A stretch of DNA of 64,000 bases from Ulota crispa. Taxonomy: Eukaryota > Streptophyta > Bryopsida > Orthotrichales > Orthotrichaceae. Shown here in pieces: positions 24,104-33,741 of the stretch. The stretch is from NCBI GenBank assembly GCA_963920765.1, contig OY987243.1, positions 4,402,001-4,466,000 on the forward strand, written 5' to 3'. The translations under genes were made by a program, and so were the position numbers. The notes below the pieces were generated by a model, which had not been told where the DNA came from, did no database searches, and worked only from the letters and a program-made list of their open reading frames with translations. Each line of letters starts with the position of its first letter. The stretch's first letter is position 1.

Positions 24104-24730
24104 TAAGAACAGCTCATAGCGTTAAATCAATTCAAGCAACAGAACTTCAAGCACTGTTCAATCACTTGGTGAGAACTTCAAATCCTCAATGATTGTAAGA
24201 TTCAGAGCATTGATTACTTGAACTTCAACGTTGAAGCACTTAAATCCATATCAATTTTATATATTCTACAAAACAAACCCAATTCCTGAAGTAGTACTCT
24301 ATCCTTTATCCTCTATTTACTACGTTGTAGTTAATCCGCAAAACAACGTACTTATACTCAAGTAATCACTAAACCTCATACGTAAAAAAAAATGTAAACA
24401 TTACCAAATCTTTATTTTGTTTTGTTCTTTTGTTTTGGTTTATTACACAAACAGGACCATTATGTACAAAAATCCCTTGAATTACCACTGCTACACAAGA
24501 GAATACCATAATGAACATGCTTTACGTACAAACAACATCTCAACCCAAAATTCGACAAAATCTCAACTCCAACTGATGTTTTCATTCTAAAGCAATGTTC
24601 ATCGTGACAACCAGAAGAAAATTTTAACTTTCCATCAACGCTACTACGCAGTTCCACCACAGTTTTGCTTTTTTCTAGATCTTTACCGTAAAATGCATGA
24701 GAGACGAACTCAACACTCATCTCTTCAATT
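24104..24730. other. Gene-free stretch 3' of the Dof-like gene
   Basis: No supported feature except a 95-codon minus frame (24,747-24,460) with no recognised motif. It may be 3' UTR of the minus-strand gene. Confidence 0.3.
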
Positions 24731-24975
24731 TCAAAGTGCATGCTCACAACTGCTTACACAACCTTCGTCAAAAAAACCTCCGCAAGAAATTGTTAAATTG
24801 TAATTGGCACGAGTAAGAGGGACGACAGCCCAGGAGTGAACCATCCGCATAATCTGGTTTCTGAGCTGGTGCAGCTGTTCTTTGTTCTTGTCTCTGGCTG
24901 GATGTTCTTGTTCTCGGCGTTGCTCCATGGCCTGGCACTCCAGCTCTACGGTCATGGCATGCTTCTCCATGCGGA
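24731..24975 (-). CDS. Possible 3' exon(s) of the Dof-like gene: charged, coiled-coil-like
   Basis: An open frame in GC-richer sequence encodes MEKHAMTVELECQAMEQRRE and QLHQLRNQIMRMV, a charged, heptad-like stretch rich in E, Q, R and L. It ends in a stop at 24,731. A possible AG acceptor (ATGGAG/GAGGTCCGC) sits at its start. It may be a downstream exon of the gene whose zinc finger lies at 26,100-25,960, or a small separate protein. I could not close the splice phase with certainty. Confidence 0.3.
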
Positions 24976-25542
24976 CCTCCTCCATGGTGGGTCAAGCATC
25001 TCTCAAATGCTTCTTAGCTTTCCTTCGCAGTAGCTCTATATTAGAGATTCTATGAGAACGTGTTTTTTTTTTTGCCTTTGACAATAGCGTCAATCACCAA
25101 TAATGTAAACATACCCAATCCCAAGCGGCGTGCAAATTCGCACCCAATTTGGGGGTTTCACTATACACTATTGAATTTGAAGTGGAGCAGTGAAAGCTAC
25201 TTGCACAAGCAAATCTTGCCACATGTCAGATGCTAAGCTAATTTAGGAGGGATGGGATTGGGACCCTCAAGTACCGTTATAGGAACACATCCATACAATT
25301 TCAAGATTTAGGCTAGAGCTACATTTAGGGACCTTATGAGCTAAAACTTTATCCTTTAATTTAATATATTCTACAATACTTTTTCCCACAAAAATAACGT
25401 TCCATAATAGCTTGTTGAAAGACTAATCCTACGGATAATTTTCCTGATTCCGAGACTTTGAAGTAAACTAAATCCTTAAAAGCTTGGGTATGGGTAAGAT
25501 TACCTTACCAGAATACTGCCAGCAAGCTCTTCAGCCTGCTGC

Positions 25543-26193
25543 TCATGCTGGGATACCCCAGCGGCTCCTGTCTACTGATTTCGTCAGCGGGACAACTTTG
25601 TATTTCACTCGAATTGGTCCACTTAGCTCTCCTGGCTCATCATCGTCTTCATCCTTTTTCTGATTTTTATCCTTACGCTCATCCTCATGCTCATCCTCGT
25701 GCTCATCCTCATCCTCATCCTCATCTTCATCCTCGTTTTCATTCTCGTTTGAAAATGTGGAACTGGCCTCGGATGGAACTACTTCTTCAACTGATGGAGG
25801 CACTGGTGTGCGTTTTCTCTTCGCACCCCACCTTAATACTCCACTACTCTCACCAATCTCCCCACGATTAGCAAAAGGCTGGACAAGCCTAGTCCTAGTC
25901 CTTGCCTTTGCTATGATTCCTCTAGATTTTGTGCTGGGTTCTTTGGGATTCGGCCCCCTTCTCAACGTCCCGCCGAGGGTGAATAACTGCTTGCAAGCAT
26001 TACAAATAAAGCGAGGTTGATCAAGCTTGTTGTTGTTGAAATACCTCATTTTCACGTTGCTTGAATCACACCCCACACGAGGGCAAACTCGGCGTACACC
26101 TCTCAGGTGTTCCGGAATTTTTTCCGTCAAGTCAGGCTTAGGATATCGAGCCATAGTGCTTGGTTTTTTTCCTGTGAGCAACAATTCAGTCAT
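25543..26193 (-). CDS. Dof-like zinc-finger protein with altered cysteine spacing
   Basis: The open frame encodes 216 residues; starts are possible at M1 (26,193) or M14 (26,154, ARYPKPDL). Residues 37-67 match a Dof finger: CPRVGCDSSNVKMRYFNNNK, then LDQPRFICNACKQLFTLGGT. Dof proteins are plant transcription factors that bind AAAG cores. The classical finger is C-x2-C-x21-C-x2-C with YYNNY, QPR and RYWTxGGxLR. Here the first pair is C37-x4-C42, the invariant Trp is replaced (QLFTLGG), and the GGG after LR is lost (RRGPNPK). A basic stretch follows (about 80-130), then a long Glu/Asp/His run (about 146-175) coded by a GAT/GAG repeat. The frame ends at GIPA-stop. A second frame (25,560-25,493, VSQHEQQAEELAGSIL before GTAAGG) suggests splicing continues to a downstream exon, so the C-terminus is uncertain. 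Confidence 0.7.
   Translation of the reverse strand: MTELLLTGKKPSTMARYPKPDLTEKIPEHLRGVRRVCPRVGCDSSNVKMRYFNNNKLDQPRFICNACKQLFTLGGTLRRGPNPKEPSTKSRGIIAKARTRTRLVQPFANRGEIGESSGVLRWGAKRKRTPVPPSVEEVVPSEASSTFSNENENEDEDEDEDEDEHEDEHEDERKDKNQKKDEDDDEPGELSGPIRVKYKVVPLTKSVDRSRWGIPA
25680..25750. repeat. Trinucleotide-type repeat coding an acidic run
   Basis: Repeated CATCCT / CTCATC units on the plus strand encode the Asp/Glu/His run of the Dof-like protein on the minus strand. Such simple repeats often vary in length between individuals. Confidence 0.7.
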
Positions 26194-26387
26194 TTAGATC
26201 GTTTTTTTTTTGGAATAGAAAAAGTTGTACACTATTCAGAAATCTACACTATTTTCAAACTGCAATCTGGAGAACATAGTGTAAGCATTAGTATAGGCTA
26301 CACTAACCTCTTTTTGCTACATATTGGATGAGTAAATGTGATGTGGCTAACAGTTCATACTTTTTCTTGTTCTTACACAAAGTGATC

Positions 26388-26639
26388 AACACCATATTCG
26401 TTAATCTGGGAAAAACGATACATTTTGGGACTTTCAAGGTTTTAGGAGATCTCCTACAATCGAGCTCAGCTTTTTTTTTTACACGTGCCCGCACTTGAGA
26501 GGAAGAATTTGCGAGGGAAAAAATCTTAGTGACTCACACTGAATCTGATACCTTGGAAACTAGTTTAAGGTTACTTTTGGGTTTAAGGTGGAGTGCAAAA
26601 TGGTACTTCTGTATTTCCCAGATTAACGAATATGGTGTT
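26388..26639. mobile_element. MITE family Q, copy 1 (252 bp)
   Basis: Left end AACACCATATTCGTTAATCT equals the reverse complement of the right end for over 25 bases. Sequence between the ends (ACTTGAGAGGA.GAATTTG.GAGGGAAAA and GAGTGCAAAATGGT) is shared with the element at 29,736. The flanks GATC and GATG match at three of four positions. Non-coding. Confidence 0.75.
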
Positions 26640-27740
26640 GATGTGAATAGTACTGTCCACCAGTGAATTTTCTTTTTCTACCATTACAAAAACAGTGACA
26701 TGATATTGTTGGAAACAAAACTGACTCATAGAAAATCTTTTGCCCAGTGTTCTAATCATAATACAATCCAAAAAACTCTCAATCATCTACCCATCTAAAG
26801 TTTGTTGATACAAAGAAAAGCTATACAAAAGTTGAAATTAGGAGTCGGTAAAGCAAAAAGCAAAGAGCAAAAAGCAAAAGGCAAAAAATCATTACCTCCT
26901 CACGATGGGTAATGTATCAACAGTTGTCCAATTTGACAACTTAAGCAACCTTGCAACCTTGCTACAGAGCATCCGTGAAGAAAAACCTGACAATGACCAC
27001 ATGAATGAAATGAGATTGAAAAGAATGCGTAAATAAGATTTCAAATCATCTTTTCAAGGTAATGCATACTATTCAAGTTCTTACACAAACCAAGTCCTTA
27101 CAAGGTTATAGTAAGTTATTTCATGATCTACATGGCTGCTTTTTTTGGTCATGAACAAAATACTGGAACAAAACCATCAACAAGCATGAATAAAGTTTTA
27201 TATAATCGGCATCGTAATAAACACACTTGCTCCGGCCAATAGAATTTTCTAGCATGTGCATTGACTTCACCTTCAGGTGGCTACAAAAAGAAGACAACTG
27301 CAAAATTAAAAACATTGAACATAATTAGCAGCTCTCCGAAGCACCTCACCTCTCAAACTGCTACATAATATGACTGAAAGATACTACTTGTAGTTCTTTT
27401 AAGCAAACCTATGAACAACGTTATGCTTTTGAGGCAATCGTGATAGCCGATTTATAGTTATTCACGTAACAGCCTCGGTAGATCAATGTTACAAATGTGG
27501 GTCTCAACGGTGGCTTACAATTACTAAATAGAAATATATGTCTTGTTGGTTGGGTGAAATTACTTTTGTCGATGTTTACCTTCGCGGTTGGGATATTGTG
27601 AATGATGCTTGCCTTGGTGATAAGGTGGAGTTACTTACTGGAAATGTTTGCCTTGGTAATTGAATGGAATCATATATTGCCAATAAAAGAATTTAAGCAT
27701 ATAATTGAGGCCTCTTGACATAAGAAGAGCATTATAATAA
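26640..27740. other. Gene-free stretch
   Basis: It contains a short GCAAAAA run (about 26,850-26,890) and no supported gene. Confidence 0.4.
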
Positions 27741-28052
27741 GGGAAAATTTCATGGATACGCCTAAAGTTTGCCATAATTTCACAGATACCCTTGCTTTTT
27801 CAGAAATTTCACAGATACGCTTGAAACAAAATTTTCAAGTGTTTGTTTTGTTGTGCATGCCACTTCACTTCTTCCTTTGTGTGCATGCATAACAAGAAAG
27901 AAGTAGTATGCGCACAAAGGGAGGAGGAAATGATATGCACAACAAAAAAAACGCCTAGAAATTTTGGTCCAAGGGTATATGTGAAATTTCTGAAAAAGCA
28001 AGGGTATCTATGAAAGTAGGGCAAACTTCAAGGGTATCCATGAATTTTTCCC
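27741..28052. mobile_element. MITE family R, copy 1 (312 bp, 8-bp TSD)
   Basis: Ends GGGAAAATTTCATGGATACG and, as reverse complement of the right end, GGGAAAAATTCATGGATACC. The element is nearly palindromic: GTTTGTTTTGTTGTGCATGC faces its inverted partner near 27,930-27,950. Perfect 8-bp direct repeats TATAATAA flank it (27,733-27,740 and 28,053-28,060). An 8-bp duplication suggests hAT-type mobilisation. Second copy at 52,511. Confidence 0.8.
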
Positions 28053-28695
28053 TATAATAAATGGTTGTTATGGGATGTACTTTTCTGTTAACAGTTGGGA
28101 TGTCAAAAATTCAAAGAATCTAATCTAAATAATGAGTGCAAAGAATCTCCATTTGACCCTTGGATGTGGTTTGGAAAATACTACTTCTACAAATGGATCA
28201 ATCAATACTTGGAAAGAAAGAATGCCTTAGTGTATTGCAAACATTTGATCTTGGTTACAATATTGGCTTGTATTGATTGCGTTCAAGTTGAATTAGACTT
28301 TCTTTTGGATACTTTAATGAAAAACCATAAATTAAATTCTTTGTGAAATTCCATTCTAAATTGGTAAACATTATATCTTTTGAGTGAGCAAATTGCTTTT
28401 GTAGAATCACCAATATTTTTTTGAGTTAGTGCAATTCATTGAGCAAAAGCAAAACATGTGGAATATCACAAAGAACTTTATATTTTTTCATTATTACATT
28501 ATATGAGTAAGCAATAAGGCCATCAAATCAAATATGAAAATTTGAATGTTTATATTACCCCAACCTCTAATATATGAAGCCCATGGATAAATCATTTGAA
28601 GTATTGCATTGGGTGTTTAATTAGAATTTCTAAAATACAAAATTTTAAAACTGAAAATAGTTTACAAGACAAATGCTCCAAGATGATGTTGAGTG
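28053..28695. other. Gene-free stretch
   Basis: An 83-codon frame at 28,095-28,346 shows no recognised domain. No repeat was found. Confidence 0.35.
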
Positions 28696-29344
28696 CATTA
28701 CAAGGGATTTGAACCCCCAAAGGGGCTATGAGTTTTTTTGTTCCCAATGTTGGGAACCAGCCCCTACTGGTCGTCAGAAAAATTAATTAAAAATCAAAAA
28801 ATCAAACAAAAGTCTTACAGTAGGAGGCTCATGAATGGACCATCTAAGGGTTGAAACTGAATTTTGGGGAGGTGAAACTTCTTGGAGTACTTTGTAGTAA
28901 ATTTTCCTTGAAAGACAAGAAGAATTGACATCTAACCCAAGCTGTTTCATATTTTTTGGAGCTTTGTGGAATTAGTTATAAAATTTTGAAGTGAAAAGGC
29001 CATAGGGCTCTATAATGGTTCACCTTCTCAAGTGTACACTACTTGTACATTCTTGAAACCTATGAAAAACAGCATGTACACATGAGATGCATTTGAGAAG
29101 GTGGACTGTTTTTGAGCCTGAGCCAAATATGAACCTCCTACTTTAAAAAAATAAATAAATTTTTTGAATTTTTTTTTTTTGATTTTTTTTTTTGAAAAAT
29201 AAAAAATAATAAAATAGTATAGGCTGACATGGCCGCCCTAACGCCAATCTAACTTGCAACAAACTGCCCATGTGGAAGGTGTTCCCAAAATTCCCATGGA
29301 TTTGGGAAAAGGGGCCTCTTTGGAGGTCCAAATCCCTTGTAATG
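28696..29344. mobile_element. Inverted-repeat element family S, copy 1, interrupted by a second element
   Basis: CATTACAAGGGATTTGAACC at the left matches the reverse complement of the right end, CATTACAAGGGATTTGGACC. The 649-bp length exceeds the 272-bp copy at 55,800 because another element (28,819-29,142) lies inside. No clear target duplication. Confidence 0.65.
28819..29142. mobile_element. MITE family T, copy 1, nested (about 324 bp)
   Basis: The ends AGTAGGAGGCTCA and, inverted, AAGTAGGAGGTTCA flank sequence shared with 37,738-38,188 (GGGTTGAAACTGAATTTTGG, AACCCAAG.TGTTTCATA, TGTACA.TTCTTG). It is inserted in the family S element. Non-coding. Confidence 0.7.
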
Positions 29345-29735
29345 ATGTTTGTACACAAAGTCCAAAATAACAAAGGAGAACATGAATAGCCGCTTTAGTT
29401 TGAGATTTTTAAATATTTTTACATCCTTATGTTCACTAAATTACAAATGTGAGTGTCCTTGCAATGTTTTTTTAAGAAAAAACTCAAGCTAGTGATTGAA
29501 GTTTCAACGTGTCCTATTTCTAAAGTTTATCTTACTTAGAAAGTACATAGAAATTCCCTAGATTTTTTTAAATAAAAATAGTTAGGCATTATTATTTCTC
29601 TGGAGTAACTTGTTATTGATCAAAAATGCAAATTTGGAATTGTCATCAAATGTAACCAGCCTCCATCCATATAAAAGCTTCATCTTTCATCCATCGTTGT
29701 GATCTAGATTCTTGTGTTTAATTTTTAATGTTCAT
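29345..29735. other. Gene-free stretch
   Basis: Nothing supported seen between the family S element and the family Q element. Confidence 0.4.
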
Positions 29736-29991
29736 AACACCATATTAAGTAATTTGGGTCAAAACGGTCATTTTGGGACTTTTGAAGATTTGAAAAAATT
29801 GGGGTGATCACCCCAAATCAAGCCCCTTTGGTATACGTGTCCTCACTTGAGAGGAGGAATTTGTGAGGGAAAAATCTTAGTGGTTCAGACTGAACCTAAT
29901 ATTTTTGAATCTGGTTTGAAGTGACTATTTTGAATTGAGGTGGAGTACAAAATGGTTCCTTTTTTTTTCCCAATTTACCTAATATGGTGTT
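29736..29991. mobile_element. MITE family Q, copy 2 (256 bp)
   Basis: Ends AACACCATATTAAGTAATTT and the matching inverted right end ACCTAATATGGTGTT. The 4-bp direct repeat TCAT flanks it on both sides (29,732-29,735 and 29,992-29,995). Internal match to the 26,388 copy. Non-coding. Confidence 0.8.
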
Positions 29992-30129
29992 TCATGTGGT
30001 ACAAATCTCAAAAACATTTGTGTTGTAGTTTGAGTACAAGGTTAGTTTACCTTTGTGAACTCATTTTTTTCAATTCAAACATCAAGTGTTTAAAATTAAT
30101 TAAAATTAATAATTGGTATAAAACATTTT

Positions 30130-30676
30130 TTAACTCCTAAATGCCCAATTGACCATTTTTTGGTAGCTGCTCCTTTTTGTTGGCTGCCCAAGATGAAAAA
30201 AGACAATTGTTGAAAAAATAAAAAATATTTTCAAATAGGAAAGCAAGTCTAAGTTCCAATCCAATTTGAATCATGTTAATTCAAGTCAAACTCCATCAAG
30301 GAGAACTTTTCTAAGAAAAACATTTCAATATTTGCTAGTATTATAACATTTACTATTTTGGAAAAATAATGGTGCTCTCTCCTTCAAAAATATTGCACTT
30401 TTGAGTTTTAGAATAAAAAGTTTACTTTGAACCAATCATACCAAATTTTAAATTCTATGAATAAAACTTGTAATTTTGATGAATATTAAATAGTAAATGC
30501 TTCTAAATTCATTAACTAAGATTCCAAAATCTTTTTTGAATGTTTGACCATATGGATAATTACTAAACCTTATGATTCTTTTTTTTTCTTTTGAAAAAAG
30601 TTTCAGTGAAGTTACAAAAGTATCATTTTATAACACATCTATTTTTGCCCTTACCCCTTGGGCATTTAGGGGTTAA
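30130..30676. mobile_element. TTAA-flanked element, family A copy 1 (547 bp)
   Basis: Left TTAACTCCTAAATGCCCAAT and inverted right TTAACCCCTAAATGCCCAAG. The interior is shared with 39,402-39,888, for example AACTCCA.CAAGGAGAA and TGAATGTTTGAC.ATATGG. TTAA lies at both borders. No coding capacity. The TTAA target and CCC start resemble piggyBac-type ends. Confidence 0.75.
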
Positions 30677-30999
30677 GTTGACCTCAATTAAAACATGACA
30701 TCATGAACTAGTGAGAAAAAAATCATTTTAAAATCATTGGATTCATTTCATAGAAAATTATAGAAGGACTTTTGAATTACTTGTTTCACACCTCTTTTTT
30801 TTTATATTGGAGGTGGTAGTAGTAGATCCAATTGTATAGACGTGATTTATGGGTTAAATTATACAACTCTCTTTTGAAAGGCATCTTTTAATTATTATTT
30901 TAGATTGCATTATATGACTCATTATCTAATGTTTGGAAATCTAAAATTTTTGTTGGTTTTGAAGGGATTAAAATCTACCCATTCCATTATTTAATAAGG

Positions 31000-31390
31000 G
31001 AATTGATATATGCACACCCAAGGTTTGATATATGCACACCAAAGGGGGTAAATTTTAGATACTTATCATCAACAAGTTGAATTTGGAATGTTTGAATTTG
31101 TATTTGGATTTAGAGACCTTGATTTAGTTTAGAACCTCAAAGGAGGTTACAATTGAACAATGCCTAGCTAGTGGAAAAGCCTAGTTAGGGGACAAATTAT
31201 TACTTTTACTCTTGTTTGTAGAAAGTTAAGCTTTTCCATTGGGCACTCTTCAATTGTAGCCTCTTTCAAAATTTAAACAAAATCAAGGTCTCTAAATCCA
31301 AATGTGAATTCAGATTTTCCAAATTCAACTTGTTGAAGGTAAATATCGAAAGTTTACCCCCTACCCCACTGTATCCACATATCAATTGCC
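31000..31390. mobile_element. Near-palindromic element, family P copy 2
   Basis: Left AAGGGAATTGATATATGCAC pairs with right, reverse complement AAGGCAATTGATATGTGGAT. The inner arms GAATTTGTATTTGGATTTAG and its inverted partner (about 31,285-31,315) pair; the centre contains AAGCTTTTCCATTGGGCA. Related to copies at 6,254 and 54,529. Confidence 0.65.
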
Positions 31391-32160
31391 TTCAATAAAT
31401 GACTTCATTGACTCGTACGGAACCCTACATCAACAAAGACGCAGGATATAAACAAATATGTTTAAAATGCAGATCTATGCATGTATAAATTTTTGAAGTC
31501 CAGTCTAATTTCCTATTTCAACATTTCCTTTGTAGGTTTGACCAAAAATTACTAATTGCTAAATCTGCAAATTACAGTTGCAACTCCAAAATGTACAGGT
31601 CCATTATGAAGTATATGAATGAGTGTGCACAAATATAAATAATGTTAAGGCACCTTAGGCACCTAATTTTTAGTAAGTAAATTTGAAGCCACATTAGATT
31701 CGAGAGCAACGAGATTGGAAGACTCAAAAGCAAGAGAAGTGCAAGACCGCAACTTTACAAAATACACACGTTGCTCAAGAAAATACTAGACAAATTACCT
31801 TAATTAATCCACAATTTTGTGTTAACCAGATTGAAACTTTTCTCAATTTACCATCCTTACATATGTTACAATGCCTCTAAGTTTTTTTCAAAAATGTACG
31901 ATTCTTTGGAAAATGCTAAAAAAGCATTGTGCCCCATTGTGCCCCTTAAGGACAGAGCGTGCCATTGCTACCAATAGAATACGAAGTATTTTTTTCATAT
32001 TTGGAATAGATTCACACCTATATTGTATTTGAGATCAACAAAGAAGTTGGAGAATAGATCAAAATGGTTGTAATAGACTACTTGAGATCCCAAATTAAAA
32101 CTTCTTGTTGGTAGCATATATCAATTATACGACAAAGTATATACTATGCCCTATTGACCT
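31391..32160. other. Gene-free stretch
   Basis: No supported gene or repeat. Confidence 0.4.
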
Positions 32161-32310
32161 TTAACCCCTGAACAGCCCTCAGAAGCTAAGTTATGGGATT
32201 GTATTTTTTGAAAATACCCTCGCAATCAATCTGCTGAACAACGGGTTCCGCCAAATCAATATACGGTGGACATACGACCACAAATAGTGTTCGGGACGTT
32301 TAAGGGTTAA
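32161..32310. mobile_element. TTAA-flanked element, short (150 bp)
   Basis: Left TTAACCCCTGAACAGCCCTC and inverted right TTAACCCTTAAACGTCCCGA. Borders are TTAA at 32,161-32,164 and 32,307-32,310. The interior is unlike the other copies. Confidence 0.6.
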
Positions 32311-32821
32311 GGGTCAAAATGCTTCATGATGCAACCTGTTTAGCTTACAAATACCAAGAGCCACATAACATAGTCTTGAAATTACCTAAGACATTACATG
32401 ATACACCTAGGCACGTGCAACAAATGTGAAGTACATTATGGTTTCTGATAAAAAGTTCAATTGTCCATTAGTGTGAACTGTGACGATTTTGCAAATAAAC
32501 GTCCAAATCAACTGTCTATATACTTGAATTTGGTTGGCCTTTGTTAACAACCTCACAGACTGTATGACATTTTTATAAAACGAGGGTTCATCGGAAATTA
32601 CGTTAATTAGGTTAAATAAATAAATTACTCCATGTTTTCATATTTCGGTAATCACTTTTGGAAGTTGCATCAGCTTATTTTAGTTGTTAATTTCATTTGT
32701 TTGGTCTAAAATTCGAGTTACAGACTACACGTTACAAAATTTCATTCTTAAAAGGCAGAGTAAAAGTCAAAAAGAAATTCACAGAGGGGGAATATATTTC
32801 TGGGTTTGTTGATTTTGGACA

Positions 32822-33067
32822 TTAATCCTTGAGCACCCAGCACAAGTTCACTCAAATTCAAATCCTTTGAAACTCATTCCAATCAAACTATCATCTAAAA
32901 AAAATTCACAAAAATTGACTATACCGATTGGTAGTGAAGAGAGGCCCGGAGCTACAAGGAAAGGACATGTCCTTTCACCAAACCATTGAAAAGATTATAA
33001 CGGGTAATCAAGAATTTTTTCAAAATCGAGAGGCCATATTTTGGCCCCTTGGGCACTCAGGAGTTAA
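32822..33067. mobile_element. TTAA-flanked element, family B copy 1 (246 bp)
   Basis: Left TTAATCCTTGAGCACCCAGC and inverted right TTAACTCCTGAGTGCCCAAG. The interior (AATCAAACTATCATC, ATTCACAAAA, GATTATAAC.GGTAA) is shared with 58,757-59,005. Confidence 0.7.
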
Positions 33068-33741
33068 GAAAAGAAGCACCAGATTTTAGATTATTTCTTT
33101 CCCAATTACAGCTTCAACACAAGGGAACCCTCGTTGAGAAAAACTGCACATTCATTATTTCACATGATTAAGACCTTGGGGCAAAGCTACCATGATTATG
33201 TTGCTTCGTTTATAATGAATGCAAGAAACTTAGACGTTGGCCCTCAAAAAACAATCTAAACCCACATTGTGCTAAATTTACAGTCACAGAGCCCTCTCAG
33301 ACTCAGCGTAGCTTGATCTGCACCAGCCAGAGGTTGCAAGGGAAGGATACACAGCAATTAGTATAGACTGAAACAATTCAGATCGTTATGACCTGATCTG
33401 ACATACATTTAGTGTATCCGACACTGTCCAAACGTTTCATGGAGTCCAAGATACAAGAAAACAACCTTCTGTACAGTACCACAACAGAGTCAAACACTAT
33501 TCCATGCCAAGAGTGCACGAATATAATATCAAGCGAACCAAATACAAATCACTTCCCTAAAACTTCAGTGGAAGCCTCACTCGATCGGGTACAAGCCAAC
33601 TAGGCATATCTAGCGTGGTCTAAGAACTCAATAGCCAACAGCCGTCCAAGCTTGCACAACACCAAGAGGCTAGTCATAATTACATGGACCCAGGCACCCT
33701 ACGACGAATCGCATGCACCCACTCTTCCTTCAACGCTATGT
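33068..33741. other. Probable 3' flank of the PEX11 gene
   Basis: Gene-free on both strands. The GC-richer part from about 33,280 is probably 3' UTR of the minus-strand PEX11 gene, whose stop codon is at 33,742. Confidence 0.4.

Noticed and set aside
28700..28760. Possible B-box (ATTTGAACCCCC) of a second SINE
   Set aside because: The sequence is the terminal inverted repeat of a family S element, repeated inverted at 29,320 and at 55,800-56,071. There is no A-box or poly(A) tail.
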